The notes under the pieces: generated by a model
Told to the model about the DNA's origin: nothing
The model's input: only the letters and a program-made list of their open reading frames with translations
Database searches by the model: none
In this document: positions 26,845 to 33,526 of the stretch, piece by piece
Numbering within the stretch: position 1 is the first letter of the stretch
Layout of the letters: every line of letters begins with the position of its first letter
Virus record (IMG/VR): IMGVR_UViG_3300046463_000374
Location: 1 to 39,561 of that record
Reading direction: 5' to 3' (one strand)
Length of the DNA: 39,561 nucleotides
Source of the DNA: a virus
Made by a program: the position numbers and the translations under genes

Positions 26845-27636
26845 TCAAAACGCGAGCGTGCCTTGCGGGTCGGGTTCGAACTCGAACCGCAGGCCGATCA
26901 CCTTGCGGCCGGCCTTCACCGGCGACCATTTGACAATCAAGCCGTTTTTCTCCTGCAATTCCTTCACGGCCGGCTCGATCACGCGCAGACGCAATTCTTT
27001 GAAGTTCGCGCGCGCGGTCGGCGTCGCTTCGGTCGCGTCCTGAAATTCGGCGATCGTCGGCATCCAGCGGCCGGCGCCTTGCCACGACTTCAGGCATTCG
27101 AATAGGCGCCAGGAATAGATCGATCGGAACGCTGCGGCGTGCTTCAGCTTGTAGGTCGTGAATTCCGTCCGCAGGCCGAACAGGAACGGCACGAGGTCGG
27201 GATGCCAGCGTACTTCAACGCTTCCCTCGCCCTTCGAATATTTTCCGGTGATCACCCATGCGCGGACCTCGCGCGTCACGCCGCGCCGTGTCGGCACGTC
27301 GACAATTATTTTGGGTTGCTGTAGCGCTATCGCCCCATCCTGCAATTGCTCATACGCCGTGTTTAGCGTGAGGCCGAAGGTTTCGGCGTATTCCATCGCC
27401 GACAGCTTCACCGTCTGCATTTGCTGATCCATCAGGCCGCGCGCGTCGGTACTGTCGGTTTTCGCGAGCGCAGCGGCAATGAACCGCTTTTCAGGAAGCG
27501 TCAGGCCGTGCGCGGCGCGCGTGATAGCGTTCGCCATGTTGACCTTGCGATCAGCGATGTCCGTCTGACTGTTGGGCTTTGCCGTGAGCGGGTTTCTCAT
27601 TGGAGCAATCGCCGGGTTATTGGAGGTGATTGTCAC
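26845..27636 (-). CDS. Rep_3-type plasmid replication initiator
   Basis: A 263-residue initiator protein. After a polar N-terminus come two winged-helix domains: NAITRAAHGLTLPEKRFIAA with KLSAMEYAETFGLTLNTAYE for the first, and YKLKHAAAFRSIYSWRLFEC with PTIAEFQDATEATPTARANF and LRLRVIEPAVKELQEKNGLI for the second. This is the RepB/RepA Rep_3 pattern, which binds iterons and opens the origin. I keep the GTG start at 27636; a later ATG (MRNPL) is possible. Iterons and a DnaA box lie just upstream. It implies the phage replicates as a plasmid in lysogens. Confidence 0.85.
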   Translation of the reverse strand: MTITSNNPAIAPMRNPLTAKPNSQTDIADRKVNMANAITRAAHGLTLPEKRFIAAALAKTDSTDARGLMDQQMQTVKLSAMEYAETFGLTLNTAYEQLQDGAIALQQPKIIVDVPTRRGVTREVRAWVITGKYSKGEGSVEVRWHPDLVPFLFGLRTEFTTYKLKHAAAFRSIYSWRLFECLKSWQGAGRWMPTIAEFQDATEATPTARANFKELRLRVIEPAVKELQEKNGLIVKWSPVKAGRKVIGLRFEFEPDPQGTLAF

Positions 27637-27654
27637 GATACCACCATTGCGACC

Positions 27655-27691
27655 CCGTTTTAATACCGTTTTACCGTTTTAAACCGTTTTA
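27655..27691. repeat. Four CCGTTTTA repeats upstream of rep
   Basis: CCGTTTTA occurs at 27655, 27666, 27674 and 27684 in a region richer in A/T than its surroundings, between rep and the iterons. It may be the origin melting region or an autoregulatory Rep site covering the rep promoter. Confidence 0.7.
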
Positions 27692-27735
27692 GGCATGGGC
27701 GGAGCCTTATCCGGCAAGGGTTTGCGAGGCGCTAT

Positions 27736-27825
27736 TGGTGAAGCGGCCGTGTCCTATTGGTGGAGCGGCCGTGTTAAATGGTGGAGCGGCCGTGTCTATG
27801 GTGTAACGGCCGAGTCTTATCCACA
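27736..27825. other. Iteron origin of replication with DnaA box
   Basis: Four copies of TGGTGNAGCGGCCGTGT start at 27736, 27758, 27779 and 27799 (spacing 22, 21, 20), the last one diverged (TGGTGTAACGGCCGAGT). A perfect DnaA box TTATCCACA follows at 27817-27825. With the Rep_3 gene alongside, this is a standard iteron plasmid origin; direction of replication is not determined. Confidence 0.88.
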
Positions 27826-27831
27826 GGGCTT

Positions 27832-28110
27832 TTACTCGCTACCGCCCTGCTTTCTGAGCCGAGCAAGCTCGCGGCGCGCGCCTTCGACCAGGACATCGGA
27901 CATCGGAACGTCGGTCAGTTTCATATACGCGCGCAATTCTTCGTACAATTCTTTCGGCATGTTCACCGTCATTTTCTGTGTCGCCTCGCGCTCCCGGAAC
28001 AGCGGCCGAGCGTCGCGCACGGTAGCGACGTTTGCGGGCTTTGGCGCGGCTTCTGGCGGTGTACTCACGAAGGCGTCGACCATGCCGCGATTGAGCGGAG
28101 GATTAGCCAT
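27832..28110 (-). CDS. Ribbon-helix-helix partition protein (centromere-binding)
   Basis: A 92-residue protein overlapping the 3' end of parA by eight bases. A disordered, proline-rich N-terminal tail (1-42) leads to a ribbon-helix-helix domain: QKMTVNMPKELYEELRAYMK followed by VPMSDVLVEGARRELARLRK. This is the design of ParG/omega-type centromere-binding proteins, whose tail stimulates the ParA ATPase. With the parA gene and the 8-bp repeat array upstream it forms a complete type Ib-like partition system. It probably also represses the operon. Confidence 0.83.
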   Translation of the reverse strand: MANPPLNRGMVDAFVSTPPEAAPKPANVATVRDARPLFREREATQKMTVNMPKELYEELRAYMKLTDVPMSDVLVEGARRELARLRKQGGSE

Positions 28111-28753
28111 TGAACACCCCCGCCATCAGCGTGCCGAATTCGTCTATCGCTTTGCCGTCGCGATATTCCTGCGGCAATTCCATCACCGAGAGACCGAGTT
28201 TCGCCGCCCTTCGATACGCAGCGCGGTCGATAAGGGTCGGTCCTAGTTCGAACTCTTCGCTCATGTCTTTAATCAGGTCAATCGACTCTTCGAGTTCCGA
28301 TTTGATGTAATGCGGAACGCCATTCACAAAGGCGATCACGCGCACCGGCGTCGGAAGCGCCTTCCTCCTGCGAATGAGTTGCCCCGTCTGCGCGAGACTC
28401 CACGCGTCGAACTGCCCGATCGCGAGCGGAATCAAGATGACTTCAGCGACGGCCGCAGCGACCTCGCTCTCTGTTCCCAGGCTCGGCGGGCAGTCGATGA
28501 CGATGTGATCGAAATTCGGCGCATCAGCGATGACCGCGTGCCCGTAGTTGCGTTCAGCCCGCACTACGCTAAGGTTCTGTGGCACGCCCGCGTCGATGCG
28601 GACCTGCCCCCATTGATACGCGCTGCTCTGATACGGGTTTGCATCGTACAGGCGCACGGCGCCGCCCTGCATGGCAAGCGTACCGGCGACATTCGTTGCG
28701 ACCGTAGTCTTGCCTACACCGCCCTTCTGCATCACGACTGCAATGATGGACAT
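28103..28753 (-). CDS. parA: ParA-family partition ATPase
   Basis: A 216-residue ParA/ParF-type ATPase. It has the deviant Walker A KGGVGKTT at residues 10-17, Walker A' aspartate in VRLYDANP near residue 37, Walker B VIDCPPS around residue 87, and PLAIGQFDAWSL in the middle. There is no N-terminal HTH, so autoregulation must come from the RHH partner, as in short ParF-like systems. GGGAGAG precedes the ATG. It segregates the prophage plasmid to daughter cells using the nucleoid. The centromere array lies just upstream. Confidence 0.9.
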   Translation of the reverse strand: MSIIAVVMQKGGVGKTTVATNVAGTLAMQGGAVRLYDANPYQSSAYQWGQVRIDAGVPQNLSVVRAERNYGHAVIADAPNFDHIVIDCPPSLGTESEVAAAVAEVILIPLAIGQFDAWSLAQTGQLIRRRKALPTPVRVIAFVNGVPHYIKSELEESIDLIKDMSEEFELGPTLIDRAAYRRAAKLGLSVMELPQEYRDGKAIDEFGTLMAGVFNG

Positions 28754-28833
28754 GCGCTCTCCCGGTTGTGTTTCCCGGAAGGGTAGCCGAGAGGCGCATG
28801 AACTTCAAGTGATGCGCGAACGCGTATGTGCGC

Positions 28834-28900
28834 CCATACGTCAATACGTACAGCCGCCCATCAGGCCATCAATACGCCCATGCGCCCATACGTCCATACG
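28834..28900. repeat. Centromere-like (parS) array of 8-bp repeats
   Basis: CCATACGT-type octamers occur at 28834 and 28842, and in four exact 8-bp steps at 28870, 28878, 28886 and 28894 (CAATACGC, CCATGCGC, CCATACGT, CCATACGG). CCATCAGG (28858) keeps the phase of the first pair. Tandem 7-8 bp sites are the binding pattern of RHH partition proteins. Confidence 0.72.
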
Positions 28901-28903
28901 GGA

Positions 28904-29407
28904 TTACGGCTCGATGTACCCGCGCGCCTGCATCTCGCGGACATACGATTGGAGCGCCCGTAGCTTATCAATCTCGCCCTGATCGGCGCCCGCTACTTCT
29001 GCAAGGCCGCTTGCAACCTCAGGAGCGAGGTCTGCTCGGGCGGCGCCACCATCAGCGCTTGAGGGGGCGCTGGCGCTTTCGCCTGCGGGAGAACAACGGG
29101 TGACACGGACTGACACGCGCTCAGTGCCGGAAGCAAGGCGAGCGCGATAATCGAGAGCATCTTTGGCATGTTGCGATACCTCTGCGTTGAACTGCGTTTC
29201 GATGGCCGCGACCTTTGATTCGGCGGCTCGTTGATTGGCGAGCGCTGCGGCGAGCGCTTTCGACGTCGCCTGTGCGGTCGCCACCTTCTCGGCGGACCAT
29301 TGCGCGGAGACGTGCGCCGCGCCGAAGTGCCAGCCGAGCGCACACAGCGCGGCGGCAACAAGCGCGACGAGCGCCGCGCGCCAGTGCAAAGCGAGCGCTG
29401 CGATCAT
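28904..29407 (-). CDS. Inner-membrane spanin (Rz)
   Basis: A 167-residue i-spanin. Residues 9-27 are a membrane anchor (WRAALVALVAAALCALGWHF), then a long coiled coil with Ala, Gln and Glu (about 35-85) faces the periplasm. The C-terminal part (EIDKLRALQSYVREMQARGY) is also helical. Rz binds the outer-membrane lipoprotein Rz1 and fuses the two membranes in the last step of lysis. The Rz1 gene is embedded in another frame. Its start overlaps the stop of the next upstream gene. Confidence 0.85.
   Translation of the reverse strand: MIAALALHWRAALVALVAAALCALGWHFGAAHVSAQWSAEKVATAQATSKALAAALANQRAAESKVAAIETQFNAEVSQHAKDALDYRARLASGTERVSVRVTRCSPAGESASAPSSADGGAARADLAPEVASGLAEVAGADQGEIDKLRALQSYVREMQARGYIEP
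28993..29169 (-). CDS. Outer-membrane spanin lipoprotein (Rz1), embedded in Rz
   Basis: In the +1-shifted frame inside Rz, MPKMLSIIALALLPALSACQ encodes a signal sequence with lipobox LSAC (Cys19), giving a mature lipoprotein of 40 residues rich in Pro and Gln (VLPQAKAPAPPQALMVAPPE). Size, lipobox, proline content and nested position are typical of Rz1. It would sit in the outer membrane and pair with Rz. Confidence 0.85.
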   Translation of the reverse strand: MPKMLSIIALALLPALSACQSVSPVVLPQAKAPAPPQALMVAPPEQTSLLRLQAALQK

Positions 29408-29715
29408 TGCGAGACTCCCAGGATGACGCGCGGGCCGACCGACACTTGAATCGTCCGGCTGTCGACGCGCGAGCCTGTTGTGACAGTGACGGTCACGGCG
29501 TAGGTCGCGCCCGACGTGCCGCCGCCGAGCCAGAACGTCACGACGCCAGCGGCGACGCTCGTCGCCTTGCCCGCCGGATTCACCGTCAGACCGGTAGCGG
29601 CCGACACATCAGCGCTTGAGATGGTCTCGCCGGCCGCGAGCCAGTTCGACCAATCCATTTGATAATCGAGAACCGCCGCCGGAGCTTTCGGCGGCAGCGG
29701 AGAGGCAAGACCCAT
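29404..29715 (-). CDS. Ig-like phage structural protein (103 aa)
   Basis: A 103-residue protein of short Thr/Val-rich strands (TSGATYAVTVTVTTGSRVDS and RTIQVSVGPRVILGV), a typical Ig-like beta-sandwich. The N-terminal DYQMDWSNWLAAGETISSAD is a motif seen in small phage fibre- or decoration-associated proteins. It has no signal peptide. It lies between the large repeat protein and the spanins, overlapping Rz by four bases. A surface-exposed virion role is inferred. Confidence 0.72.
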   Translation of the reverse strand: MGLASPLPPKAPAAVLDYQMDWSNWLAAGETISSADVSAATGLTVNPAGKATSVAAGVVTFWLGGGTSGATYAVTVTVTTGSRVDSRTIQVSVGPRVILGVSQ

Positions 29716-29727
29716 ATTGAGACCCTT

Positions 29728-31392
29728 TTAACGTGCGGTGAACTTGCGGGATTCAGCGGGAACGACGAAGCGCCGCGATTCGGCGCCGATGGATGCCGAC
29801 CGCACTTCGGGCCGCGCAGCGATGCGCCGAGACTCGGAGGCGACCGGCGCCGAGCGGATTTCTCGCAGAGCCGACAAGCGAATCGGGGCCGGCGTGCTCG
29901 TGTCGATGGACGTCGCGAAGAAGCGACCGGAAACGCCCGCCAGCGCGCCGGAGATGGTTGCGACGGGGTTCGCATAGAACAGCGCCGAGAACGCGCCAGA
30001 AACGCCCGCAAGCGACCCGGAAATCGAACTGATAGCGATGCTCTCGGACGCGGACAGCGAGCCGCCGACGTCGCCGAGACGCCCCGCGATGATTGCAGCA
30101 GAACCGGCGAGCGACGCCGCCGAGAAATTGCCGGTCACGCCGGCGAGCGAACCCGCGAGAGAGGCCGCGATGACTTCCGCCGCCGAGAATGCGCCGCTCA
30201 TCCCGCCGAGCGTTCCGGCGATCGCCGCGCCCGAGCCGGACGCCGCTGAAAGCGAGCCGGTAACGCCAGCGAGTGACCCGGAGAGCGTTGCGCCGACAGA
30301 TTCGGAAGCGGAGAGCGCGCCGCTTGCGCCCGAGAGCGCGCCGGAGACGGATGCTGCGATCGACTCGGTTGCGACGATCGCGCCGGTAACGCCTGAGAGC
30401 GCGCCCGCGACCGATGCGCGGAATGACTCAGCCGCTGAAAGCGAGCCGGTAACGCCAGCGAGTGAGCCGACAACCGACGCGCCGATTGATTCGCCGCCGA
30501 AGAGCGCGCCCGTCACATTGCCGAGCGTGCCGACGATAGAGGCGGGCAGCGATTCGGACGCGGAGAGCGAGCCGGTGACATTGCCGAGCGCGCCGGCGAT
30601 GGTCGCGGTCGTCGTCGACGAAGCCGTGAAGGTGACGAGGATTTGACCGACGCCGCCTGTGCCGCCCGTACCGGTGTTATCCGACCCGCCGCCGCCGCCG
30701 CCCGGTGCGCCACCGCTGCCTCCGGCCGCGCCCGTCTGCGAGTTGTACGCGCCCGACCCGCCGCCGCCGCCCTTTGTGTTCGCCGTGCCGGCTTTGCCGG
30801 CCGGTGCGCCCGAGGTCGAAGCCGTGCCGCCAGCGCCGCCGAGCGCGTTGTCGCCAGCGCCGCCAGCGCCGCCCGCGCCGTTCGAGACGCCCGTCGAGCC
30901 GTTCTTGCCCGCGCCATCGGGGCCGGCCGCACCGCCGCCGCCACCGCCGCCGCCAGTCGCCGAACCCGCAGCGCCGCCGCCCAATCCGCCATTGCCGCCC
31001 GAATAGACGGCATCGCCGACAGACGCCGACGCCTGACCGCCGAGCGATGCTGACGCTTGCAGGTCGCCGCCTGCTGCATACCCCGCGCCTTTGCCGCCTT
31101 TCGCAAGCGCGGTCGTCGTCGAGCCGAACCACGTATCGCCGCCGTCAGCACCCGCCGCGCCTGTGCCGTCGCCGACGCCGCCCGCGCCGATTGAATAACT
31201 GAACGCCTGGCCCGACGCGACTGTGATCGTCTTTTTCGCGTATGCGCCGCCGCCCGCGCCCGCCGATCCATAGTTGCCGTTACCCGATGCGCCGCCGCCC
31301 GCGCCGGTCAGTTCGACGACGATTGTTCCGGCGCCCGACGCGGTATATGTGCCGGTCCCGGCCGTGTTGATTGTTGTCGTTGCCACGGCCAC
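29728..31392 (-). CDS. Gly-rich fibre-like protein with about eleven 21-residue repeats
   Basis: A 554-residue virion-type protein. The first 255 residues are extremely Gly/Ala-rich, with GGGGGGG stretches like the polyglycine tips of phage adhesins. From about residue 262 to 490 a 21-residue unit repeats about 11 times, with the consensus SxxGxLxGVTGxLSAxESxxA (63 bp in DNA). The last 60 residues carry four R-S-A/ESRRF patterns. It is probably a fibre or spike that varies by repeat gain and loss. Membership of a named family is not certain. Confidence 0.72.
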   Translation of the reverse strand: MAVATTTINTAGTGTYTASGAGTIVVELTGAGGGASGNGNYGSAGAGGGAYAKKTITVASGQAFSYSIGAGGVGDGTGAAGADGGDTWFGSTTTALAKGGKGAGYAAGGDLQASASLGGQASASVGDAVYSGGNGGLGGGAAGSATGGGGGGGGAAGPDGAGKNGSTGVSNGAGGAGGAGDNALGGAGGTASTSGAPAGKAGTANTKGGGGGSGAYNSQTGAAGGSGGAPGGGGGGSDNTGTGGTGGVGQILVTFTASSTTTATIAGALGNVTGSLSASESLPASIVGTLGNVTGALFGGESIGASVVGSLAGVTGSLSAAESFRASVAGALSGVTGAIVATESIAASVSGALSGASGALSASESVGATLSGSLAGVTGSLSAASGSGAAIAGTLGGMSGAFSAAEVIAASLAGSLAGVTGNFSAASLAGSAAIIAGRLGDVGGSLSASESIAISSISGSLAGVSGAFSALFYANPVATISGALAGVSGRFFATSIDTSTPAPIRLSALREIRSAPVASESRRIAARPEVRSASIGAESRRFVVPAESRKFTAR

Positions 31393-31401
31393 CTCCGGCC
31401 G

Positions 31402-31797
31402 TTAGGCGTTCGCTTCGGTGAACGTGCCGCTTGCGTTGATCGTCACGGTTGCGCTCGCGACAATCGAAGTCGTTGCCATCTGAATTTCAGCAGCACCGCC
31501 GGTCGTGCCAACGTCCATATCAGCGATGAATGTGCCACCCGAGGTCGTGAGCCGCGCCCACGTCGCCGTGCCCGTAGCCGCCGCCGTTGCGCTGCCGATG
31601 GCGTTGAACGTCAGAACGCCGCTCGCGACCGTGCCGAGGGTTGCTGCGCAGGTATGAGCCGAAAGCGTGGTCGTTGCAGTGCCGCCGGTCGCCGGTCGCG
31701 TGCCGGCGTAGATCGTGAGAATTGCGCTTGCGCCTGCCGCGGTCACGATCGCCGAAAGGCGGGAATTGCGAACAGTCGAAGAAAGGCCGATCGTCAT
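31402..31797 (-). CDS. Small beta-rich virion protein (131 aa)
   Basis: Start is MTIGLSSTVRNSRLSAIVTA (31797), GGAGA ahead. The protein is made of short Thr/Ala/Val-rich strands, for example TATTTLSAHTCAATLGTVAS and TATWARLTTSGGTFIADMDV, and has one Cys. This is the pattern of small phage tail or fibre-associated beta proteins. It follows an intrinsic terminator and lies nine bases ahead of the Gly-rich protein gene. Function is not known. Confidence 0.7.
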   Translation of the reverse strand: MTIGLSSTVRNSRLSAIVTAAGASAILTIYAGTRPATGGTATTTLSAHTCAATLGTVASGVLTFNAIGSATAAATGTATWARLTTSGGTFIADMDVGTTGGAAEIQMATTSIVASATVTINASGTFTEANA

Positions 31798-31810
31798 TGC
31801 TTCTCCAAAA

Positions 31811-31834
31811 CAAAAAGCCCGCACGAGGCGGGCG
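31811..31834 (-). terminator. Intrinsic terminator upstream of the 131-aa gene
   Basis: Minus-strand GCCCGC (31833-31828), loop CTCGT, GCGGGC (31822-31817), then TTTTT. Same stem as at 3559, 32489 and 36124. Confidence 0.8.
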
Positions 31835-31856
31835 ATTGATGCAATAGGGGAGGGGA

Positions 31857-32066
31857 TTACTTGCCGAACTTGGCCGACATGCCGAGGCCGGTGAGCAGCG
31901 CGCCGGCGCCAATGCCGTATGCCTGCATGTCGAAGGGCTTGCCCGCGACGACGGAAAAGATTTCGAGACCGAGGCCGATCAGGATTGCGAGCGCGGAGAA
32001 CGCGTAACTCGGTTCCAATGTGGCGCCGTCATCGCCTGTCACGAGGTCGAGCAGCTTTTTAAACAT
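31857..32066 (-). CDS. Small membrane protein, putative holin (69 aa)
   Basis: Start is MFKKLLDLVTGDDGATLEPS (32066), whose ATG overlaps the HNH stop. Two hydrophobic segments, about residues 22-40 and 49-65, are joined by a short loop (GKPFDMQAYG), and a basic N-terminus is followed by an acidic patch. Two-TM proteins of this size next to an endolysin and spanins are often holins, which time lysis by opening the inner membrane. This is the best holin candidate here, though the protein at 33163 is also possible. Confidence 0.65.
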   Translation of the reverse strand: MFKKLLDLVTGDDGATLEPSYAFSALAILIGLGLEIFSVVAGKPFDMQAYGIGAGALLTGLGMSAKFGK

Positions 32067-32482
32067 CAATGAACCTCATCAGGAGAGAAAACGAAGTCAT
32101 CACGCATGACCTTCTGCGCGATCCACATCGGGTAGGGCAACATGTGGATGCCGTGATTCACGCCGCGATGATGCTTCTCACAGAGAACGCGCATGTTGTA
32201 TTCGGAGTCGACGAAATCGGCCGGTTCCTTGAACGTCGACCATTCGAAAGCGGGATGCAGCGCGCGCATCTTTTCCCAATCGACGCCTTCGCTGTCGGCC
32301 CATTCGATGTGGAAGTGATGAACCTCGCGCTTCTCTTTCGTGCCGCACACCCAACACGGCGTATCGAGGTCGTGCACGAGATGGCGCTTCGTCTTTCGGA
32401 ACAGCGCCGACTCGGTGCGCGGCGCGTGATCGGGATAGTTGATCGAGAAGTGAATCGTTTCGGTTTGCGTGTGTTCGAGCAT
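32066..32482 (-). CDS. HNH-like zinc-binding protein in the lysis region (138 aa)
   Basis: A 138-residue protein with CWVCGTKEKREVHHFHIEWA and CEKHHRGVNHGIHMLPYPMW. The two Cys pairs and the paired His look like an HNH/zinc nuclease with its His-metal centre. It starts directly after a terminator T-tract with no ribosome site between hairpin and ATG, so translation start may depend on melting of the hairpin or on readthrough. It is encoded between the holin-like gene and the endolysin. Homing or packaging-related cutting is possible. Confidence 0.72.
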   Translation of the reverse strand: MLEHTQTETIHFSINYPDHAPRTESALFRKTKRHLVHDLDTPCWVCGTKEKREVHHFHIEWADSEGVDWEKMRALHPAFEWSTFKEPADFVDSEYNMRVLCEKHHRGVNHGIHMLPYPMWIAQKVMRDDFVFSPDEVH

Positions 32483-32506
32483 AAAAAAGCCCGCGCGAGG
32501 CGGGCA
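32483..32506 (-). terminator. Intrinsic terminator after the endolysin gene
   Basis: Minus-strand GCCCGC (32505-32500), loop CTCGC, GCGGGC (32494-32489), then TTTTTT, with the next gene's ATG right at the end of the T-tract. Confidence 0.82.
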
Positions 32507-32512
32507 GTTGCG

Positions 32513-33166
32513 TTAGATGCCGAGCGCGGCTTTCGCCTTCGCCCATCGCGCGCGGCGCGCATCGGCGCCGACCATCGCAGGGTTTATGCGCCGGGTGATG
32601 GCGTCGAACTCGCCGGCGTCCGCGAGCGCGTTCAAGCCGTGATTGATCCAGAAGAAGCCCGCGACGAGTGCCGCTGTCGCCGGGTCGGTGCGCACGAGGT
32701 CGGGATTCGCAACGATGTCGGCGCCAATATCTTTCGCAGCGTCCGCGAAGTTCGCTTTGAACGTCGTCTGCACGAGGCCCGAGCCGCGGTATCGCCAGCC
32801 GTCACCGCTCGCCGCGTTGCCGTTGCCGTACTTGTTCGCGTAGACCATGTTCGCGATCTGCTCCTGGCGCGCGAGCGGCACGGCTTTCTCGTTCGGCTGC
32901 CGGCCGTACTTCACGGCGACCGCATACGTCATCACGCGCGGGAACGTCGCCATCAGTGCGGGGATCGCGTAATTGAACGATTCGGACGTCGCGCCGAGCG
33001 AGCCGGACTCATGGCCGACCTGGGCGAGAAATGCCGCGAGGCGTTGCGGCGTGTTGATCGAATAGCGCTCGCATGCGGCGGTCAGCGGTGCGGCGAATTT
33101 GGCCGCGTTCACCGTCATCGACTGGCATGCGTTTTCGAGTAGGGCCGGCGTGATGACGATCGTCAT
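32513..33166 (-). CDS. Endolysin, glycoside hydrolase family 19 type
   Basis: A 217-residue muramidase/chitinase-like endolysin. Start is MTIVITPALLENAC (33166), with AAGGCGGA ahead; the frame upstream lacks protein character. It has RLAAFLAQVGHESGSL with catalytic Glu at residue 53, ESFNY near 62, and YRGSGLVQTTFKANFADAAK around residue 137, the GH19 family pattern. There is no signal peptide, so it needs a holin to reach the cell wall. It overlaps the gene upstream by four bases. Confidence 0.88.
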   Translation of the reverse strand: MTIVITPALLENACQSMTVNAAKFAAPLTAACERYSINTPQRLAAFLAQVGHESGSLGATSESFNYAIPALMATFPRVMTYAVAVKYGRQPNEKAVPLARQEQIANMVYANKYGNGNAASGDGWRYRGSGLVQTTFKANFADAAKDIGADIVANPDLVRTDPATAALVAGFFWINHGLNALADAGEFDAITRRINPAMVGADARRARWAKAKAALGI

Positions 33167-33426
33167 TTGTCCGCCTTCTTGTCGAGTTTTTCGTCGATGC
33201 GATCCAGCTTCGCAAAAACCGCTTTGATGGTGTCGTTCAGATTGGCAAGCGATTTTTCGAGCGCGTTCGATGTGACATAGGTTTTCGCGCATTCGAGCTT
33301 GAACGCGTCAAGCGTGTCCTCTGCCTTTTCGACGCGAGCGTGAAGCGATCGGAACAGCCACCAAATGACGACTCCGCAGCCAGTCGCGACAAGAATCAGC
33401 CAGCCGTTGAGAATGTTGAAATCCAT
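33163..33426 (-). CDS. Membrane-anchored coiled-coil protein in the lysis cassette (87 aa)
   Basis: Residues 7-25 (NGWLILVATGCGVVIWWLF) form one membrane segment, and the rest is a charged coiled coil (RVEKAEDTLDAFKLECAKTY, then KLDRIDEKLDKKADK). Its ATG is 42 bases or so downstream of nothing else in the operon, so it starts this leftward lysis segment. Its topology resembles DUF2730-like phage proteins and some holin partners. A role as holin accessory or antiholin is inferred from position. Confidence 0.7.
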   Translation of the reverse strand: MDFNILNGWLILVATGCGVVIWWLFRSLHARVEKAEDTLDAFKLECAKTYVTSNALEKSLANLNDTIKAVFAKLDRIDEKLDKKADK

Positions 33427-33442
33427 CGGTCATCCAAAAAAA

Positions 33443-33472
33443 CTTGCAATGCTATCTGCAAGGTAGTATTGT
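33443..33472 (+). promoter_or_regulatory. Promoter of the lipoprotein moron, with palindrome
   Basis: TTGCAA (33444-33449), 17-base spacer, TATTGT (33467-33472). CTTGCA-N8-TGCAAG (33443-33462) is a perfect 6-bp inverted repeat overlapping it, so a repressor may act here. Confidence 0.6.
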
Positions 33473-33526
33473 CGAGCAAACGGAGATGAGACCCGTTCGA
33501 CGCTAATCAACAACAAAGGGGAAAAA

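Noticed and set aside
28834-28900. Array read as phage attachment site
   Set aside because: Tandem 8-bp spacing next to parA fits a centromere, and no integrase is present.
30659-31202. Pro- and Arg-rich plus-strand frames opposite the Gly-rich fibre
   Set aside because: Reverse complement of Gly codons gives Pro/Arg frames; no ribosome sites.
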